A DNA stretch of 64,000 nucleotides from Salinarimonas sp. (GTDB lineage Bacteria; Pseudomonadota; Alphaproteobacteria; Rhizobiales; Beijerinckiaceae): the NCBI RefSeq assembly GCF_040111675.1, contig NZ_CP157794.1, positions 310,001-374,000 of the forward strand, read 5' to 3'. Positions 51,390 through 61,375 of this stretch are shown here, in pieces. How positions within the stretch are numbered: position 1 is the first letter of the stretch; every line of letters begins with the position of its first letter. A program made the position numbers and the translations under genes. Below the pieces are notes generated by a model. That model was not told the DNA's origin and made no database searches. It was given only the letters and a program-made list of their open reading frames with translations.

Positions 51390-53533
51390 GCGGAGAGCGC
51401 CATGATCGCGTTCGAGCGCACGAGCGCCACGAACTCGGCTGCCGGGATCGGTCTCGAGAACAGGAAGCCTTGCGCCTCCTCGCAACCCTCCGCGCGGAGG
51501 AGGCCGACCTGATCGGGGCTGTCGACGCCCTCGGCCACGGTCTCGATGCCGAGCGAATGACCCAGGTTGATGATCGCGCGCACGATGGCGGCGTCGTTGG
51601 GGTCGTTCTTCATGTTGCGCACGAAGCCCTGGTCGATCTTCAGGCGATCGACCGGGAACTTCTTGACGTAGGCGAGCGAGGAATAGCCGGTGCCGAAATC
51701 GTCGATGGAGAAGGTCACGCCGAGCTTGCGCAGCTCCGCGAGCTCCGCCGCAACGGCCTCGGCGTTCTGCATCAGGATCGTCTCGGTGATCTCGAGGTCG
51801 AGGAGCTCGGGCTCGAGCGTCGATTCGGAGAGCACGTCGACCACGAGATCGCGCATGTTCTGCTTGCGGAACTGGATCGGCGAGAGGTTCACGCCCACAC
51901 GAAGGCGCGGAAGGCCCATCCCCTGCCAGGATTTCGCCTCCCGGCAGGCCTCGCGCATGACCCATTCGTTGATCGGGATGATGATCCCGGTCTCCTCCGC
52001 GAAGGGCAGGAAGTCGAGCGGCCGCACCAGGCCCCGCTTGGGATGGCGCCAGCGCACCAGCGCCTCGGCGCCGACGATGCGGCCGGAGCGCAGGTCGATC
52101 TGCGGCTGGTAGTGCAGCTCGAACTCGCGGTTGGCGATGGCGCGGCGCAGGTCGGTCTCGAGCGTGATGCCCTCGCGCGCGGCGGTCACCATCTCCGCCG
52201 CGAAGAAGCGGTGCGCGTTGCGCTCCTCCGCCTTGGCCCGGTACATGGCGATGTCGGCGTTCTTGATCAGCTCGTCGGTGTCCTCGCCGTCGCCGGGATA
52301 GAGCACGACGCCGAGGCTCGCGCCCACGACGATGTCCTCGCCGGCGATGCGGAACGGCTCGCCGATGGCGTGGATCAGTCGCTGGGCGAACTCGCGCGCG
52401 TCCTCGGGGCGCTGAACGTCCGCCTGCAGCACGGCGTATTCGTCGCCGCCCAGCCGCGCCACGGTGTCGGTCTCGCGCACCACGTGGCGCAGGCGCTCCG
52501 AGACGGTCTTCAGCAGCTCGTCGCCGCGATGGTGGCCGAGCGCGTCGTTGACGCTCTTGAAGCGGTCGAGGTCGATGAGGTGGAGCGCGAAGAAGCGATC
52601 GCCGCGCCGGGCGCGGGCGATCTCGCGGCGCATCCGGTCCTGGAGCAGGGTGCGGTTGGCGAGGCCGGTGAGGGCGTCGTGGTGGGCGAGGTGGACGAGA
52701 TGGCTCTCGGCCTTCTTGCGGTCGGTGATGTCGAGCGCCGTGGTGAGCACGGCGATGACGTGGCCGTTGGCGTCGGACAAGGGCGATTTCGTCACCACGA
52801 AGGCGTGCTTGGCGCCGTCCCTGTCCTGCACCTCCTCCTCGTAGCTGGGCAGCGCCCGGGCGGAGCGGAAGACGAGCTGGTCGAGGGCGAGGCTGCGCTG
52901 GGCGCGCTCGGGGCCGATCAGGTCCGCGGCGGGCCGGCCGATGGCGCCCGCCTGGTCGACGCCGGTGAAGGCCGACATGTGCGCGTTGAGGAAGACGCAG
53001 GCGCCCTCGCGGTCGTGCGCGCTGATCAGCGCCGGTACCGTGTCGATGACCTGGGCGAGCCGCTGGCGGCTGTCGCGCAGGAGCGCCTCGCGCGAGCGCT
53101 CCGAATCCTCGAGCTCGCGCTCGAGCGAGACGGCGCGGCTCTTGATGATCAGCGCCTGGCGACGCATGCGCAGCAGGTTGCGCGCGCGGGTGAGGAACTC
53201 GGCGTGGTCGACGGGGCTCAGCAGGAAGTCGGTGGCGCCGGCCTCCAGCGCCTCCAGCCGGAAGGAGCGCTCCTCGTAGACCGTGATGGCGATAACCGGC
53301 ACGTCCTCGCGGCCGGGCAGCTCGCGAAACCGACGCGTGAACTCCGCGCCGTTCATCTTCGGCATCTTGAAATCGGTGATGACCAGATCCGGAGTGGTCT
53401 CCGCCAGCCGCTCGAGCGCTTTCGCGGGATCGCCGAACGCCTCCACCACGACATCGTCCGCGATCGACGCGGCGAGACGCGAGAAGATGTTTCTGTTCGT
53501 CACCCGGTCGTCGAGGATGATGATCAAGGGCAT
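51386..53533 (-). CDS. Response regulator with REC-PAS-GGDEF-EAL
   Basis: A 715-residue cytoplasmic protein. The receiver domain has phosphoacceptor D54 in [13 protein letters not shown] coiled-coil linker, a PAS domain ([20 protein letters not shown]) and a diguanylate cyclase domain follow, the latter with the intact motif GGDEY at residues 362-366. The EAL phosphodiesterase domain has EAL at 490-492 and [17 protein letters not shown] conserved GGDEF-type signature and full EAL motifs suggest both activities are possible. The last four bases overlap the start of the hybrid kinase, its likely phosphodonor. Confidence 0.92.
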
Positions 53534-53934
53534 GCGCGAAGTACCGTTTCCTCTCCACGGACCCGCCGGGGAGCCGGCCCGTGACGACGCATGCTAGCGA
53601 CCAACCCTAAAAGAATAATCAACAAAGGCAAAAGGTGAGGTTCTGGACGAAACCACTCGGATTCGATGTTTATGACGCTTTTATTCGTAATGTATTCGAG
53701 CAGGCCCGATTCGAATGTAGACTAAATATAAATTAGACGCCGATGGGGTCGCGTGCCGCCGGTCTCAGCATTTTCCTGCGTTTCCGCGCGAAGCCGCGGC
53801 CGGCGGCGCCGCCCCAAGCTTGACGACGACGCCGGGCTCGACCGGCGACGACCTGCCGGGAGACCGTAACGGATCTTATCTTGGGTTGCGAACCCCTGGG
53901 AAACTTGTATGCATGCGTTCAACCGCAAATGCAC
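53534..53934. promoter_or_regulatory. AT-rich intergenic region upstream of the REC-GGDEF-EAL operon
   Basis: No gene in these 401 bases. The part from about 53590 to 53740 is strikingly AT-rich for this genome (for example TAAAAGAATAATCAACAAAG and ACTAAATATAAATTAGACG). It is the probable promoter region of the minus-strand regulator-kinase operon. The remainder toward the MarR gene is GC-rich spacer. No operator was identified with confidence. Confidence 0.5.
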
Positions 53935-54465
53935 TCAGGCGGTTTCCGCGAGCGTCGGCGCCGGCGTGTCGACGTCGTCGGGCTCCTCGTCGGCGACGTC
54001 GAGGCCGCGGGCGTCGGCGCCGGTGACCTCGGCGAGATTGCGCGCGACCTTGCGCAGGAGCTTGCGCAGCCGCTTGCGGTCCTTGGCGTCGAAATCGCCG
54101 AGGAGCTCCGTCTCCACGTCCTCCCAGATCGTGGCGATGGCCTCGGCCTTGGCGGCGCCTTCGGCGGTGAGGCCGACGCGCACCACGCGGGCGTCGTCGG
54201 GCTCGGCCCGGCGCTCGACGAGCCCGAGCGCGGCGAGGCGCGAGACGGTCTTCGAGGCGGTCGGCGGGCGCACGCGCAGGATGCCGGCGAGCTCGCCCAT
54301 GGTCATCTGGCCCTCGGCCGCGAGCGCCTGCACGACCTGCTCCTGGCCGGCGAACAGGCCGAGCTCCGCCAGCTTGTCGCCCATGCGCGACCGGTGCAGG
54401 CGCGCCGCCTGGACGAGCGCCCAGCCGACGCTCTTCGATCCCGGATGCTTGCTCTTCGCGCTCAT
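53935..54465 (-). CDS. MarR-family transcriptional regulator
   Basis: A 176-residue regulator with a winged helix-turn-helix: LGLFAGQEQVVQALAAEGQM, then TMGELAGILRVRPPTASKTV and the wing ALGLVERRAEPDDARVVRVG. It belongs to the plain MarR group with an acidic C-terminal tail. It stands between two cyclic-di-GMP modules, but nothing in the sequence ties it to either. Ligand unknown. Confidence 0.9.
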   Translation of the reverse strand: MSAKSKHPGSKSVGWALVQAARLHRSRMGDKLAELGLFAGQEQVVQALAAEGQMTMGELAGILRVRPPTASKTVSRLAALGLVERRAEPDDARVVRVGLTAEGAAKAEAIATIWEDVETELLGDFDAKDRKRLRKLLRKVARNLAEVTGADARGLDVADEEPDDVDTPAPTLAETA

Positions 54466-54562
54466 CGCCGTGACCCCCTCCGCGGGCTGTGCGCCCTTAG
54501 ATCGGCGAAAGCCATGAAACTGAGATGACAGCCGTCGAAATAAATCCGCCGGCCGCGGCGGC

Positions 54563-57367
54563 TCAGGCAGGCGACCCGCGCCCGATGAGCCAGGGACCGA
54601 GCGCGTCCGCCTCGAGGGGACGGGCGTAGAGGAAGCCTTGCGCGGCCTCGCAGCCGAGGTCGCGCACGAAGGCGTGCTGCGCCTCGGTCTCGACCCCCTC
54701 GACCACGCTCTCGAAGCCCAGCGAGCGGATCAGGGCGAGGATCGCCGTGAACAGCGCCTCGCCGCGCCCCCCGTCGAGCGCGCAGGCCAGGAAGCCCCGA
54801 TCGATCTTCACGAGATCGACGGGCATGCGGCTGAGCGAGGCGAGGGAGGAATGGCCGACCCCGAAATCGTCGATGGCGATTCGCACGCCTCGTGAGCGCA
54901 ACTCCGCCAGCGCGGCCACGGCGGCGTCGGAGCCGAAGGCCGTCTCGGTGACCTCCAGCACGAGCGCCTCGGGAGGCAGCCCGTTGCGGTGCAGCGCGGA
55001 GAGCACCACGGCCGCGAAGCTGCGACGCTCCAGCAGCGTCAGGTCGAGGTTGACCGTGACGTAGCCGATACGCCCGGCGGCGATCTCCGGCGCCGCGCCG
55101 CGCAGCGCCATGTCCAGCATGGCGACGGTGAGCGCGAAGATCTGGCCGCTTTCGACGGCGGCGGGGATGAACAGGCTCGGCGGCACGTCGCCGAGGCTCG
55201 GGCTGCGCCAGCGGCACAACGCCTCCACGCCGCGGGCGCGCCCGTCGGCGACGGCGACGATCGGCTGGAACGCCGAGCGAAACTCTTGTCGGGCGAGCGC
55301 CGGGGCGATCTCCAGCTCGTAGTCCGCGGCCGTGGGGGCGGCGCGCTCCGGAGGGCGCTCCAGCAGCACCCAGCGGCCGCGCTTGTCCCTCGCCGCCTCG
55401 CGCTCGGCGGCCGTGGCGGTGGCGACCAGGGTGTCCACCGGGCAGCCGGGGTGGACGGCGATCCCGGCCCGCACGGCGAGGGTGATGCTGCTCGCGCCCT
55501 CCTCGAAGGGCGTGCGGAAGGCGTCGAGGATCTCGGCGCCGAGCCGGCGCAGGTCGTCCGCCCCGTCCCGACGCGCCACGAAGAGAAAGGAATCCTCGCC
55601 GAAGCGGGCGAGATACTCGCCCTTCCTGAGCAGCGCCTGCAGCCGGCGGGAGGCGCCGACGAGGAGCTGGTCGCCCATGCGCGCGCCGTGGCGCTCGACG
55701 ATGGGCGCGAGCCGATTGAGCGCCACCACGATCACCCCGACGACGCCGGTCTCCACGGCCGCCACCGTGCGGCGCAGGCGCGCCTCGGCGATCTCCCGGC
55801 GCAGGAGCCCGGTGAGCGCGTCGAAATTCTTGATCCAGTGGAGCCGCTCCTCCGAGATCCGCAGCAGCGTCGAGACGAAGGCGCGGCGCAGCCGGGCGGC
55901 GATCTCGGCGTCGGCGGCGTCGAACCGCGTGCTCGTCCCGCCGACCGTCTGCTGCCAGACCGCGAAGGAGCGCCGCGGCCCCAGGCGGCCCGTCTTCGGA
56001 TCGGGCTCCATCGGGCGGTTCGGGTTGCCCCCCCAGGACACGTCGCGCTTGCGCTCGGGACGGAACCAGACGACGCCGTCACCCGGATGGTTCGGCAGGA
56101 AGATCGCCGCCGCTCCGCTGGCGCAGCCGGCCCAGGCCGCGAGGCTCGGGTCGAGCGCGCGCGTCTCCTCGGTGGCGGCGTAGCTCGTCTCGTCGTGGGC
56201 GAGCCGCGCCATCACGGTCCGGCAGACCGCCTCCGGCGGCGTCTCGCCCAGGCGCAGCACGCCGCCGCCGATCTTGGCGTAGCAGCCGGTCGCGTTCATC
56301 GCCGCGAGCAGCTGGTCCCCGCGCGCGGTGACGGCGCGGGCCACGCTGTCGGTCTCGGCGAGCTCGCTCTCGACCGCGGTGATCGCGGACGCGCGATGCG
56401 CGAGGACCGCCTTGCGCTCCGTGGCGAGGCGAATGTCGATGAGCGCGGACAGGGTCTGCCCGATGAGGTCGACGAGGCCGCGCAGGGTGCAGTCGACGTC
56501 CTTGTGGACGCCGTGATGCAGCACCAGCATCCCCCAGAGCGCGTCGTCGACGATCAGCGACACCGCGAGCGTCGCACGCACGCCCATGTTCTCGAGGTAG
56601 GTGAGATGATAGGGCGAGACCGCTCGCAGAACGGCGTAGGTGAGGTCCAGCACCGCGCCGCTGCGACCCGGCGCGCCGACGAGCGCGGCGGGTTCGTGGC
56701 GCACGTCCGGTATCTGGCGCACCCGCTGGAGCAGGTACATGCGCCGCGCCTGCGCTGGAATGTCGGAGGCGGGATAGTGCAGGCCGAGATAGGGCTCCAG
56801 CCGGGGCTCGCGGCTCTCGGCGACGACCTCGCCGTGCATGTCCTCGTCGAACCGGTAGACCATGGCGCGATCGAAGCCGGTGAGCGCGCGGGCCTCGTCG
56901 GTCGTCGCCTCGAGCATCGTGGCGAGATCGGGCGCCGCCCGGAGCCGCTGGATCAGGCGCTGAGCGTCGGAGACGGCGCGCGCGGCGTCCCGGGGGTCCG
57001 CGGGCGGCAGGCATTCGATGATGACGTAGCCGTCGCTGCGGTGGGCGACGGCGTCGAAGGCCCGGGTGCGGTCCGGGGTGCGCACGGTGGTGAAGTTGGT
57101 GGGCGCGTAGCGCTCGGTGCGCAGGAGCTCGCGCAGCCGCGTGAGCGAATCGGAGCACAGCACCTCCGACAGCGGGCGACCGACCAGATCCCGCGGCGCA
57201 CGGCCGAGATGGGCGACCACGTTCTCGCTCGTGAAGGCGATGGCGTCCGTATCCGCCTCCACCGCGAGAAGGAATCCGAAGGGCTGGATGCGCCCGGGAA
57301 AGGTCAGGGGCTCCGCTTCGCAGAGGGCGTCGTGGTGGTCATGCGGGCTCAACGGGTCGGTGCTCAT
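54563..57367 (-). CDS. bphP: Bacteriophytochrome with degenerate GGDEF and EAL output
   Basis: A 934-residue red/far-red photoreceptor. PAS-GAF-PHY order: the biliverdin-binding Cys16 lies in DALCEAEPLTFPGRIQPFGF, the GAF core has SDIPAQARRMYLLQRVRQIPDV-type residues (DIPAQARRMYLL and IPDVRHEP), and the PHY tongue includes WFRPERKRDVSWGGNPNRP. The output GGDEF domain is degenerate (GEDSF at 590-594), while the EAL domain has EAL at 715-717 and DDFGVGHSSLASLSRMPVD, so phosphodiesterase activity is more likely than synthesis. I chose ATG 57367, overlapping the heme oxygenase stop by four bases. Confidence 0.93.
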   Translation of the reverse strand: MSTDPLSPHDHHDALCEAEPLTFPGRIQPFGFLLAVEADTDAIAFTSENVVAHLGRAPRDLVGRPLSEVLCSDSLTRLRELLRTERYAPTNFTTVRTPDRTRAFDAVAHRSDGYVIIECLPPADPRDAARAVSDAQRLIQRLRAAPDLATMLEATTDEARALTGFDRAMVYRFDEDMHGEVVAESREPRLEPYLGLHYPASDIPAQARRMYLLQRVRQIPDVRHEPAALVGAPGRSGAVLDLTYAVLRAVSPYHLTYLENMGVRATLAVSLIVDDALWGMLVLHHGVHKDVDCTLRGLVDLIGQTLSALIDIRLATERKAVLAHRASAITAVESELAETDSVARAVTARGDQLLAAMNATGCYAKIGGGVLRLGETPPEAVCRTVMARLAHDETSYAATEETRALDPSLAAWAGCASGAAAIFLPNHPGDGVVWFRPERKRDVSWGGNPNRPMEPDPKTGRLGPRRSFAVWQQTVGGTSTRFDAADAEIAARLRRAFVSTLLRISEERLHWIKNFDALTGLLRREIAEARLRRTVAAVETGVVGVIVVALNRLAPIVERHGARMGDQLLVGASRRLQALLRKGEYLARFGEDSFLFVARRDGADDLRRLGAEILDAFRTPFEEGASSITLAVRAGIAVHPGCPVDTLVATATAAEREAARDKRGRWVLLERPPERAAPTAADYELEIAPALARQEFRSAFQPIVAVADGRARGVEALCRWRSPSLGDVPPSLFIPAAVESGQIFALTVAMLDMALRGAAPEIAAGRIGYVTVNLDLTLLERRSFAAVVLSALHRNGLPPEALVLEVTETAFGSDAAVAALAELRSRGVRIAIDDFGVGHSSLASLSRMPVDLVKIDRGFLACALDGGRGEALFTAILALIRSLGFESVVEGVETEAQHAFVRDLGCEAAQGFLYARPLEADALGPWLIGRGSPA

Positions 57368-57984
57368 CGGCTCGCGCGGCGTTCGTTCTCTCGTGAGGTG
57401 TCGGCGAGCGTGGCGACGAGCGCGCCCGCGCGAGCGAAGGCCTCCTGCGCGCCGGCGACGGCGGCGCGCGCGTCCGCCTCGCCGTGCGTGCCGCCCCACT
57501 CGTCGAGGGCGGCGGCGAAGAGCGGCCACCGCCGCTCGAGCGCACGGCTCGCCCCGCAGAAGCGCACCCAGCGCGGGTCGCGCTCCTCGCGCCAGGCGTC
57601 CGCGAGCACGGATGCGCCGAGGGTCGAGCCGCAGACGGCGTAGGCCGCGCCGATGATGGCGGCCTCGTCCGCGAGGGCGAGCTCGTCGGCCTCCGCGGGG
57701 CCGTCGGCGCCGTGCGCGTCGAGCACCGCGGCGGAGAAGACGCCGATCTCGTCCCGCAGCCGGCCTGGAGGCAGCCGCCGCGCCGCGCGCTCGAGCCACG
57801 ACACCAGGCCCAGGTTCAGCGCCATCAAGAGAGACGGCCCGCTTCCCGGCCGCGCCTTGGCGGCCTTCACGAAGCGCTTTTCCGCCGCTGCATGGGCTGC
57901 CCGGGTCTCCAGGCGCAGGACGGCGGACAGGCGCGTGGCGGGCGGGGACGTGGCGGGCAGGGGCTCCACGGCGGCATCGAACAT
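57364..57984 (-). CDS. bphO: Biliverdin-producing heme oxygenase
   Basis: A 206-residue enzyme that opens heme to biliverdin, the chromophore of bacteriophytochromes. The proximal heme histidine is in RLETRAAHAAAEKRFVKA, and the distal helix is in AYAVCGSTLGASVLADAWRE. Its stop overlaps the bphP start in an ATGA, so the two are translated together. That supplies chromophore and apoprotein from one transcript. No membrane segment. Confidence 0.88.
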   Translation of the reverse strand: MFDAAVEPLPATSPPATRLSAVLRLETRAAHAAAEKRFVKAAKARPGSGPSLLMALNLGLVSWLERAARRLPPGRLRDEIGVFSAAVLDAHGADGPAEADELALADEAAIIGAAYAVCGSTLGASVLADAWREERDPRWVRFCGASRALERRWPLFAAALDEWGGTHGEADARAAVAGAQEAFARAGALVATLADTSRENERRASR

Positions 57985-58210
57985 GGGACGGCGGACCTCG
58001 ACCTTAGATTTCTCTCCGCGCGAGCGACACGACTAACATACATGAACCCATTTTCAGAGAAGACTGTGTGCAATACCTAGCCACCCGATGCAAGCGTAAA
58101 CTTCAACCGATTTAATCCATACCGCGGCAGTTGGGAACCCGAACGAAGCGAACAGCCGGAGATCGACATAGTTGGCGATCGAAGGCTGTCCCCACCGCCG
58201 GCCGACGCGC

Positions 58211-59218
58211 TCAATCGTATCTGAGCGCGCCGGCCTTCCCGCGGAAGATCCAGTAGGACAGGGCCGTGTAGCCCGCGATCATCGGCAGGACGAGACAGGC
58301 GCCGACGAACATGATCATCAGCGAGGCGTCCGACGCCGCCGCCTCCCAGATCGTCGTCTGCTCCGGCACCACGTAGGGGAAGAAGGAATAGGCGAGGCCG
58401 TAGAAGCCCATCGCGAACAGCGCGATCGCGCCGGCGAAGGGCGCCCAGGCGAAACGGTCGCTCGCGGTCGGCAGGACGCGCAGGACGAGGTCGAGCAGGA
58501 CGAACAGCCCCGCCGTGACGAGCGGCACCGGCGCCAGCAGCAGGAGGTAGGGCAGCTCGAACCATTTGGCGAAGATCCGCTCGCTCATCAGCGGCGTAAC
58601 CACGGAAACCGCGACGAAGCCGAGCGCCACGAGCCACAGCGTGCCCCGCGCCCAGCGCACCGCCCGGCGCTGCAGATCGCCCTCGCCCTTCAGGATCAGC
58701 CAGGACGCGCCGATGAAGGCGTAGCCCGCCACCAGCGACACGGCGGTGAGGACGGCGAAGGCGACGTTGCCGGCGGTGCGCTCGAAGCCGGTGATGTAGA
58801 GGCCGAGCATGTAGCCCTGCGCCAGCGTCGCGACGAGGGAGCCGGCGAAGAAGGCGCGGTCCCACCAGATCCGGTGGCCGTCCTGCGCCTTGGCGCGGAA
58901 GTCGAAGGCGACGCCGCGCAGGATCAGCCCGGCGAGCATCGCCGCGACCGGCAGGTAGAGCGCGCCGAGGATCGTCCCCTGGGCGAAGGGGAAGGCGACG
59001 AGGAGGAGGCCCACCGCGAGCACGAGCCAGGTCTCGTTCGCGTCCCAGAACGGCCCGATCGAGGCGATCATCCGGTCCTTGTGGGCGTCGGTGGCGCCCG
59101 TGAGGATGCCCACCCCGAGATCGTAGCCGTCGAGGACGACGTAGAGCAGGATCGAGAGCCCGAGCAGGCCCGCGAAGGCGACGGGAAGCCAGGATTGGCC
59201 GTGTGCGAGGAGGTCCAT
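58211..59218 (-). CDS. cydB: Cytochrome bd-type ubiquinol oxidase subunit II
   Basis: A 335-residue membrane protein with about eight helices. The opening hydrophobic GLLGLSILLYVVLDGYDLGV segment is the family signature, with ASIGPFWDANETWLVLAVGL after it. It partners with CydA in the quinol oxidase that reduces oxygen to water. I chose the ATG at 59218; a GTG three codons earlier is also in frame. It begins 12 bases after the cydA stop. Confidence 0.94.
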   Translation of the reverse strand: MDLLAHGQSWLPVAFAGLLGLSILLYVVLDGYDLGVGILTGATDAHKDRMIASIGPFWDANETWLVLAVGLLLVAFPFAQGTILGALYLPVAAMLAGLILRGVAFDFRAKAQDGHRIWWDRAFFAGSLVATLAQGYMLGLYITGFERTAGNVAFAVLTAVSLVAGYAFIGASWLILKGEGDLQRRAVRWARGTLWLVALGFVAVSVVTPLMSERIFAKWFELPYLLLLAPVPLVTAGLFVLLDLVLRVLPTASDRFAWAPFAGAIALFAMGFYGLAYSFFPYVVPEQTTIWEAAASDASLMIMFVGACLVLPMIAGYTALSYWIFRGKAGALRYD

Positions 59219-59230
59219 GTCGGTCACCGG

Positions 59231-60622
59231 TTACGCGGCGGGGGAGGCGGCGAGGCGCTCGCCGCCCTGCGCGATGGGGGCCGCGGGGCCGGCCTGGCCG
59301 GTCGCGGTCGCGGACGCCTTGCCCGCGAGGTGGTAGAGCGTCGCGACATAGGCCGCGAGCAGGACGACGTAGAGCGCGAGGTACATGGCGAGCGTGGTCC
59401 AGACCATGCCGGCGCCGGCGGTCTTCGTCACCGCGTCCGCGGTCGAGAGCACCCCCGTCACCAGCCAGGGCTGGCGGCCGATCTCGGTGACGTACCAGCC
59501 CGCGGTGGTCGCGACCCAGCCCGAGAAGGTCATGGCGACGAGCGCCCAGGCGAGGAGCCGGCCCGGCTCGCCGCGCTTCCACACGCCGTAGCTCGCGGCC
59601 CAGGACACGGCCAGCATGAGGAAGCCGACGCCGACCATGATCCGGAAGCCCCAGAACACGGGCGCGACGGGGGGGTGCTCCACCGTGCCGTCCTCGGCGA
59701 CGAAGTCGTTCAGCCCCGGCACGACGCCCTCCGGGTCGTGCTTCAGGATCAGGCTCGCGCCGTTGGGAATGGCGATCTCGAAGCGGTTCTCGCGGGTCTC
59801 CTCGTCCGGGAGGGCGAAGAGGACGAGAGGCACGTTGCCGCGGGTCTCCCAGTTCGCCTCCATGGCCGCGACCTTGGCGGGCTGGTGCTCGAGCGTGTTG
59901 AGGCCGTGCATGTCGCCGGCGAGGATCTGCAGCGGGATCAGGCCGGCCGCCAGGAACACGCCGGTGCGCAGGGCCGCCATGACGCCGCCCGAGCGGTCGC
60001 CGCGCAGCCAGCGCCAGGCCGAGAGGCCGGCCACCAGGAAGGCGGCGGTGAGACCCGAGGCGAGGAGCATGTGCGCGAGCCGGTAGGGCATGGACGGGTT
60101 GAAGACGATCGCCCACCAGTCGGTCGCGTGCACGACGCCGTCGACGACCTCGTAGCCGGCCGGCGTGTGCATCCAGGAGTTCAGGACCAGGATCCAGAAG
60201 GCCGACATGGTCGTGCCGAAGGCGACGAGCACGGTGGCGAGCGTGTGCAGCCAGTTCGGCACCTTGCGGAAGCCGAACAGCATGATGCCGAGGAAGGTCG
60301 CCTCCAGGAAGAAGGCGGTCAGCACCTCGTAGGCGAGGAGCGGTCCCGCGACGTTGCCGACGCGCTCCATGAAGCCCGGCCAGTTGGTGCCGAACTGGAA
60401 GGACATGGTGATGCCCGACACGACGCCGAGCGCGAAGGAGAGCGCGAACACCTTCACGAAGAAGCGATAGGCGTCCATCCAGCCTTCGTCGCGGGAGGCG
60501 TTGTAGCGCAGCTTGAAATAGAGCAGCACCCAGCCGAGCGCGATGGTGATCGTCGGGAACAGGATGTGGAAGGTGATGTTCGCGCCGAACTGGATACGGG
60601 AGAGGAGAAAGGCGTCCATCAT
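59231..60622 (-). CDS. cydA: Cytochrome bd-type ubiquinol oxidase subunit I (CIO-like)
   Basis: A 463-residue heme-bearing subunit. It opens MMDAFLLSRIQFGANITFHI; the heme ligands are the N-terminal His and those in the later helices, and quinol-binding residues are in KVAAMEANWETRGNVPLVLF. The Q-loop is short, as in cyanide-insensitive oxidases (CioA), rather than the long insertion of E. coli CydA. It probably provides a low-proton-pumping terminal oxidase for the quinone pool. The upstream gene is a GbsR/MarR-like regulator on the same strand. Confidence 0.94.
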   Translation of the reverse strand: MMDAFLLSRIQFGANITFHILFPTITIALGWVLLYFKLRYNASRDEGWMDAYRFFVKVFALSFALGVVSGITMSFQFGTNWPGFMERVGNVAGPLLAYEVLTAFFLEATFLGIMLFGFRKVPNWLHTLATVLVAFGTTMSAFWILVLNSWMHTPAGYEVVDGVVHATDWWAIVFNPSMPYRLAHMLLASGLTAAFLVAGLSAWRWLRGDRSGGVMAALRTGVFLAAGLIPLQILAGDMHGLNTLEHQPAKVAAMEANWETRGNVPLVLFALPDEETRENRFEIAIPNGASLILKHDPEGVVPGLNDFVAEDGTVEHPPVAPVFWGFRIMVGVGFLMLAVSWAASYGVWKRGEPGRLLAWALVAMTFSGWVATTAGWYVTEIGRQPWLVTGVLSTADAVTKTAGAGMVWTTLAMYLALYVVLLAAYVATLYHLAGKASATATGQAGPAAPIAQGGERLAASPAA

Positions 60623-60682
60623 GGCGTGTCACGGTCTCGAGCGGGGGATTGGCGACGGCGTCTCGCGGGGGATGCGGCGTCG

Positions 60683-61318
60683 TCACGGTTCGTCGGGATC
60701 GCCTCCGGGGCGCTGTTCCTGGCGGTCGGAGGAGGCGTCGTCGGTGGTCTCGTGCGCCGGTTTCTTCTTCTTGGGCGCCATGAAGTTCAGGCGGTCGGCC
60801 GCGTCGAGGAGGCGGGTGATGCGCGAGCCGAGCTTCATCAGCTGGACGAGGCGCTCGGTCTCGATGCGGCGCACGTCGTCGTACCAGTCGGACATCATGT
60901 CCATCAGGTCGTGCATGGCGCGCATGCGCTCCTGGGCGTGCCGCTCGTAGGCGCTCTCGGGCGCCTCCATCAGCGCCTCGCGCAGCATGGACAAGGTCGG
61001 GTCGATCTCGCGCTTCTTGCGCTCCTCGACGAGCGTGCGGACGATCTGCCAGATGTCCTCCGGTGCGGAATAATAGTCCCGCCGGTCGCCGGGCTTGTGC
61101 TGCAGGCGCACGAGGCTCCAGGCCTGCAGCTCCTTGAGCCCCATGGAGACGTTCGAGCGCGAGACGCCCAGCGCCTCGACGATGTCGTCTGCGTTGAGCG
61201 GCTCGGGGGCGACGAAGAGCAGGGCGTAGATCTGCCCGACCGTGCGGTTGACGCCCCAGCGGCCGCCCATCTCGCCGAAATGGAGCACGAAGGTCTGGAC
61301 CAGCGGGGGAAGGTTCAT
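60683..61318 (-). CDS. GbsR/MarR-family transcriptional regulator of the cyd operon
   Basis: A 211-residue regulator. The winged helix-turn-helix is in RTVGQIYALLFVAPEPLNAD and DIVEALGVSRSNVSMGLKEL, followed by VRLQHKPGDRRDYYSAPEDI, typical of the GbsR-like group. The C-terminus carries a basic then acidic tail. I chose ATG 61318, giving MNLPPLVQTFVLHFGEMGG. It lies 60 bases upstream of cydA on the same strand, so it is probably autoregulatory and controls cydAB. A perfect palindrome lies 40 bases upstream of its start. Confidence 0.88.
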   Translation of the reverse strand: MNLPPLVQTFVLHFGEMGGRWGVNRTVGQIYALLFVAPEPLNADDIVEALGVSRSNVSMGLKELQAWSLVRLQHKPGDRRDYYSAPEDIWQIVRTLVEERKKREIDPTLSMLREALMEAPESAYERHAQERMRAMHDLMDMMSDWYDDVRRIETERLVQLMKLGSRITRLLDAADRLNFMAPKKKKPAHETTDDASSDRQEQRPGGDPDEP

Positions 61319-61357
61319 GGCTGTGGCTTTCGGCGGGGGGATCCGCTGTTTCCGAAC

Positions 61358-61375
61358 TTTCAGATTTTTCTGAAA
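61358..61375. promoter_or_regulatory. Palindrome TTTCAGA-N4-TCTGAAA, candidate operator
   Basis: A perfect inverted repeat with seven-base arms and a TTTT spacer lies 40 bases before the GbsR/MarR-type regulator. Its dyad fits a homodimeric winged-helix regulator, and the AT-rich surroundings fit a promoter. Confidence 0.55.

Noticed and set aside
53722-53934. Short minus-strand ORF of 70 codons before the MarR gene
   Set aside because: No ribosome binding site or domain, and it covers the AT-rich promoter-like segment.
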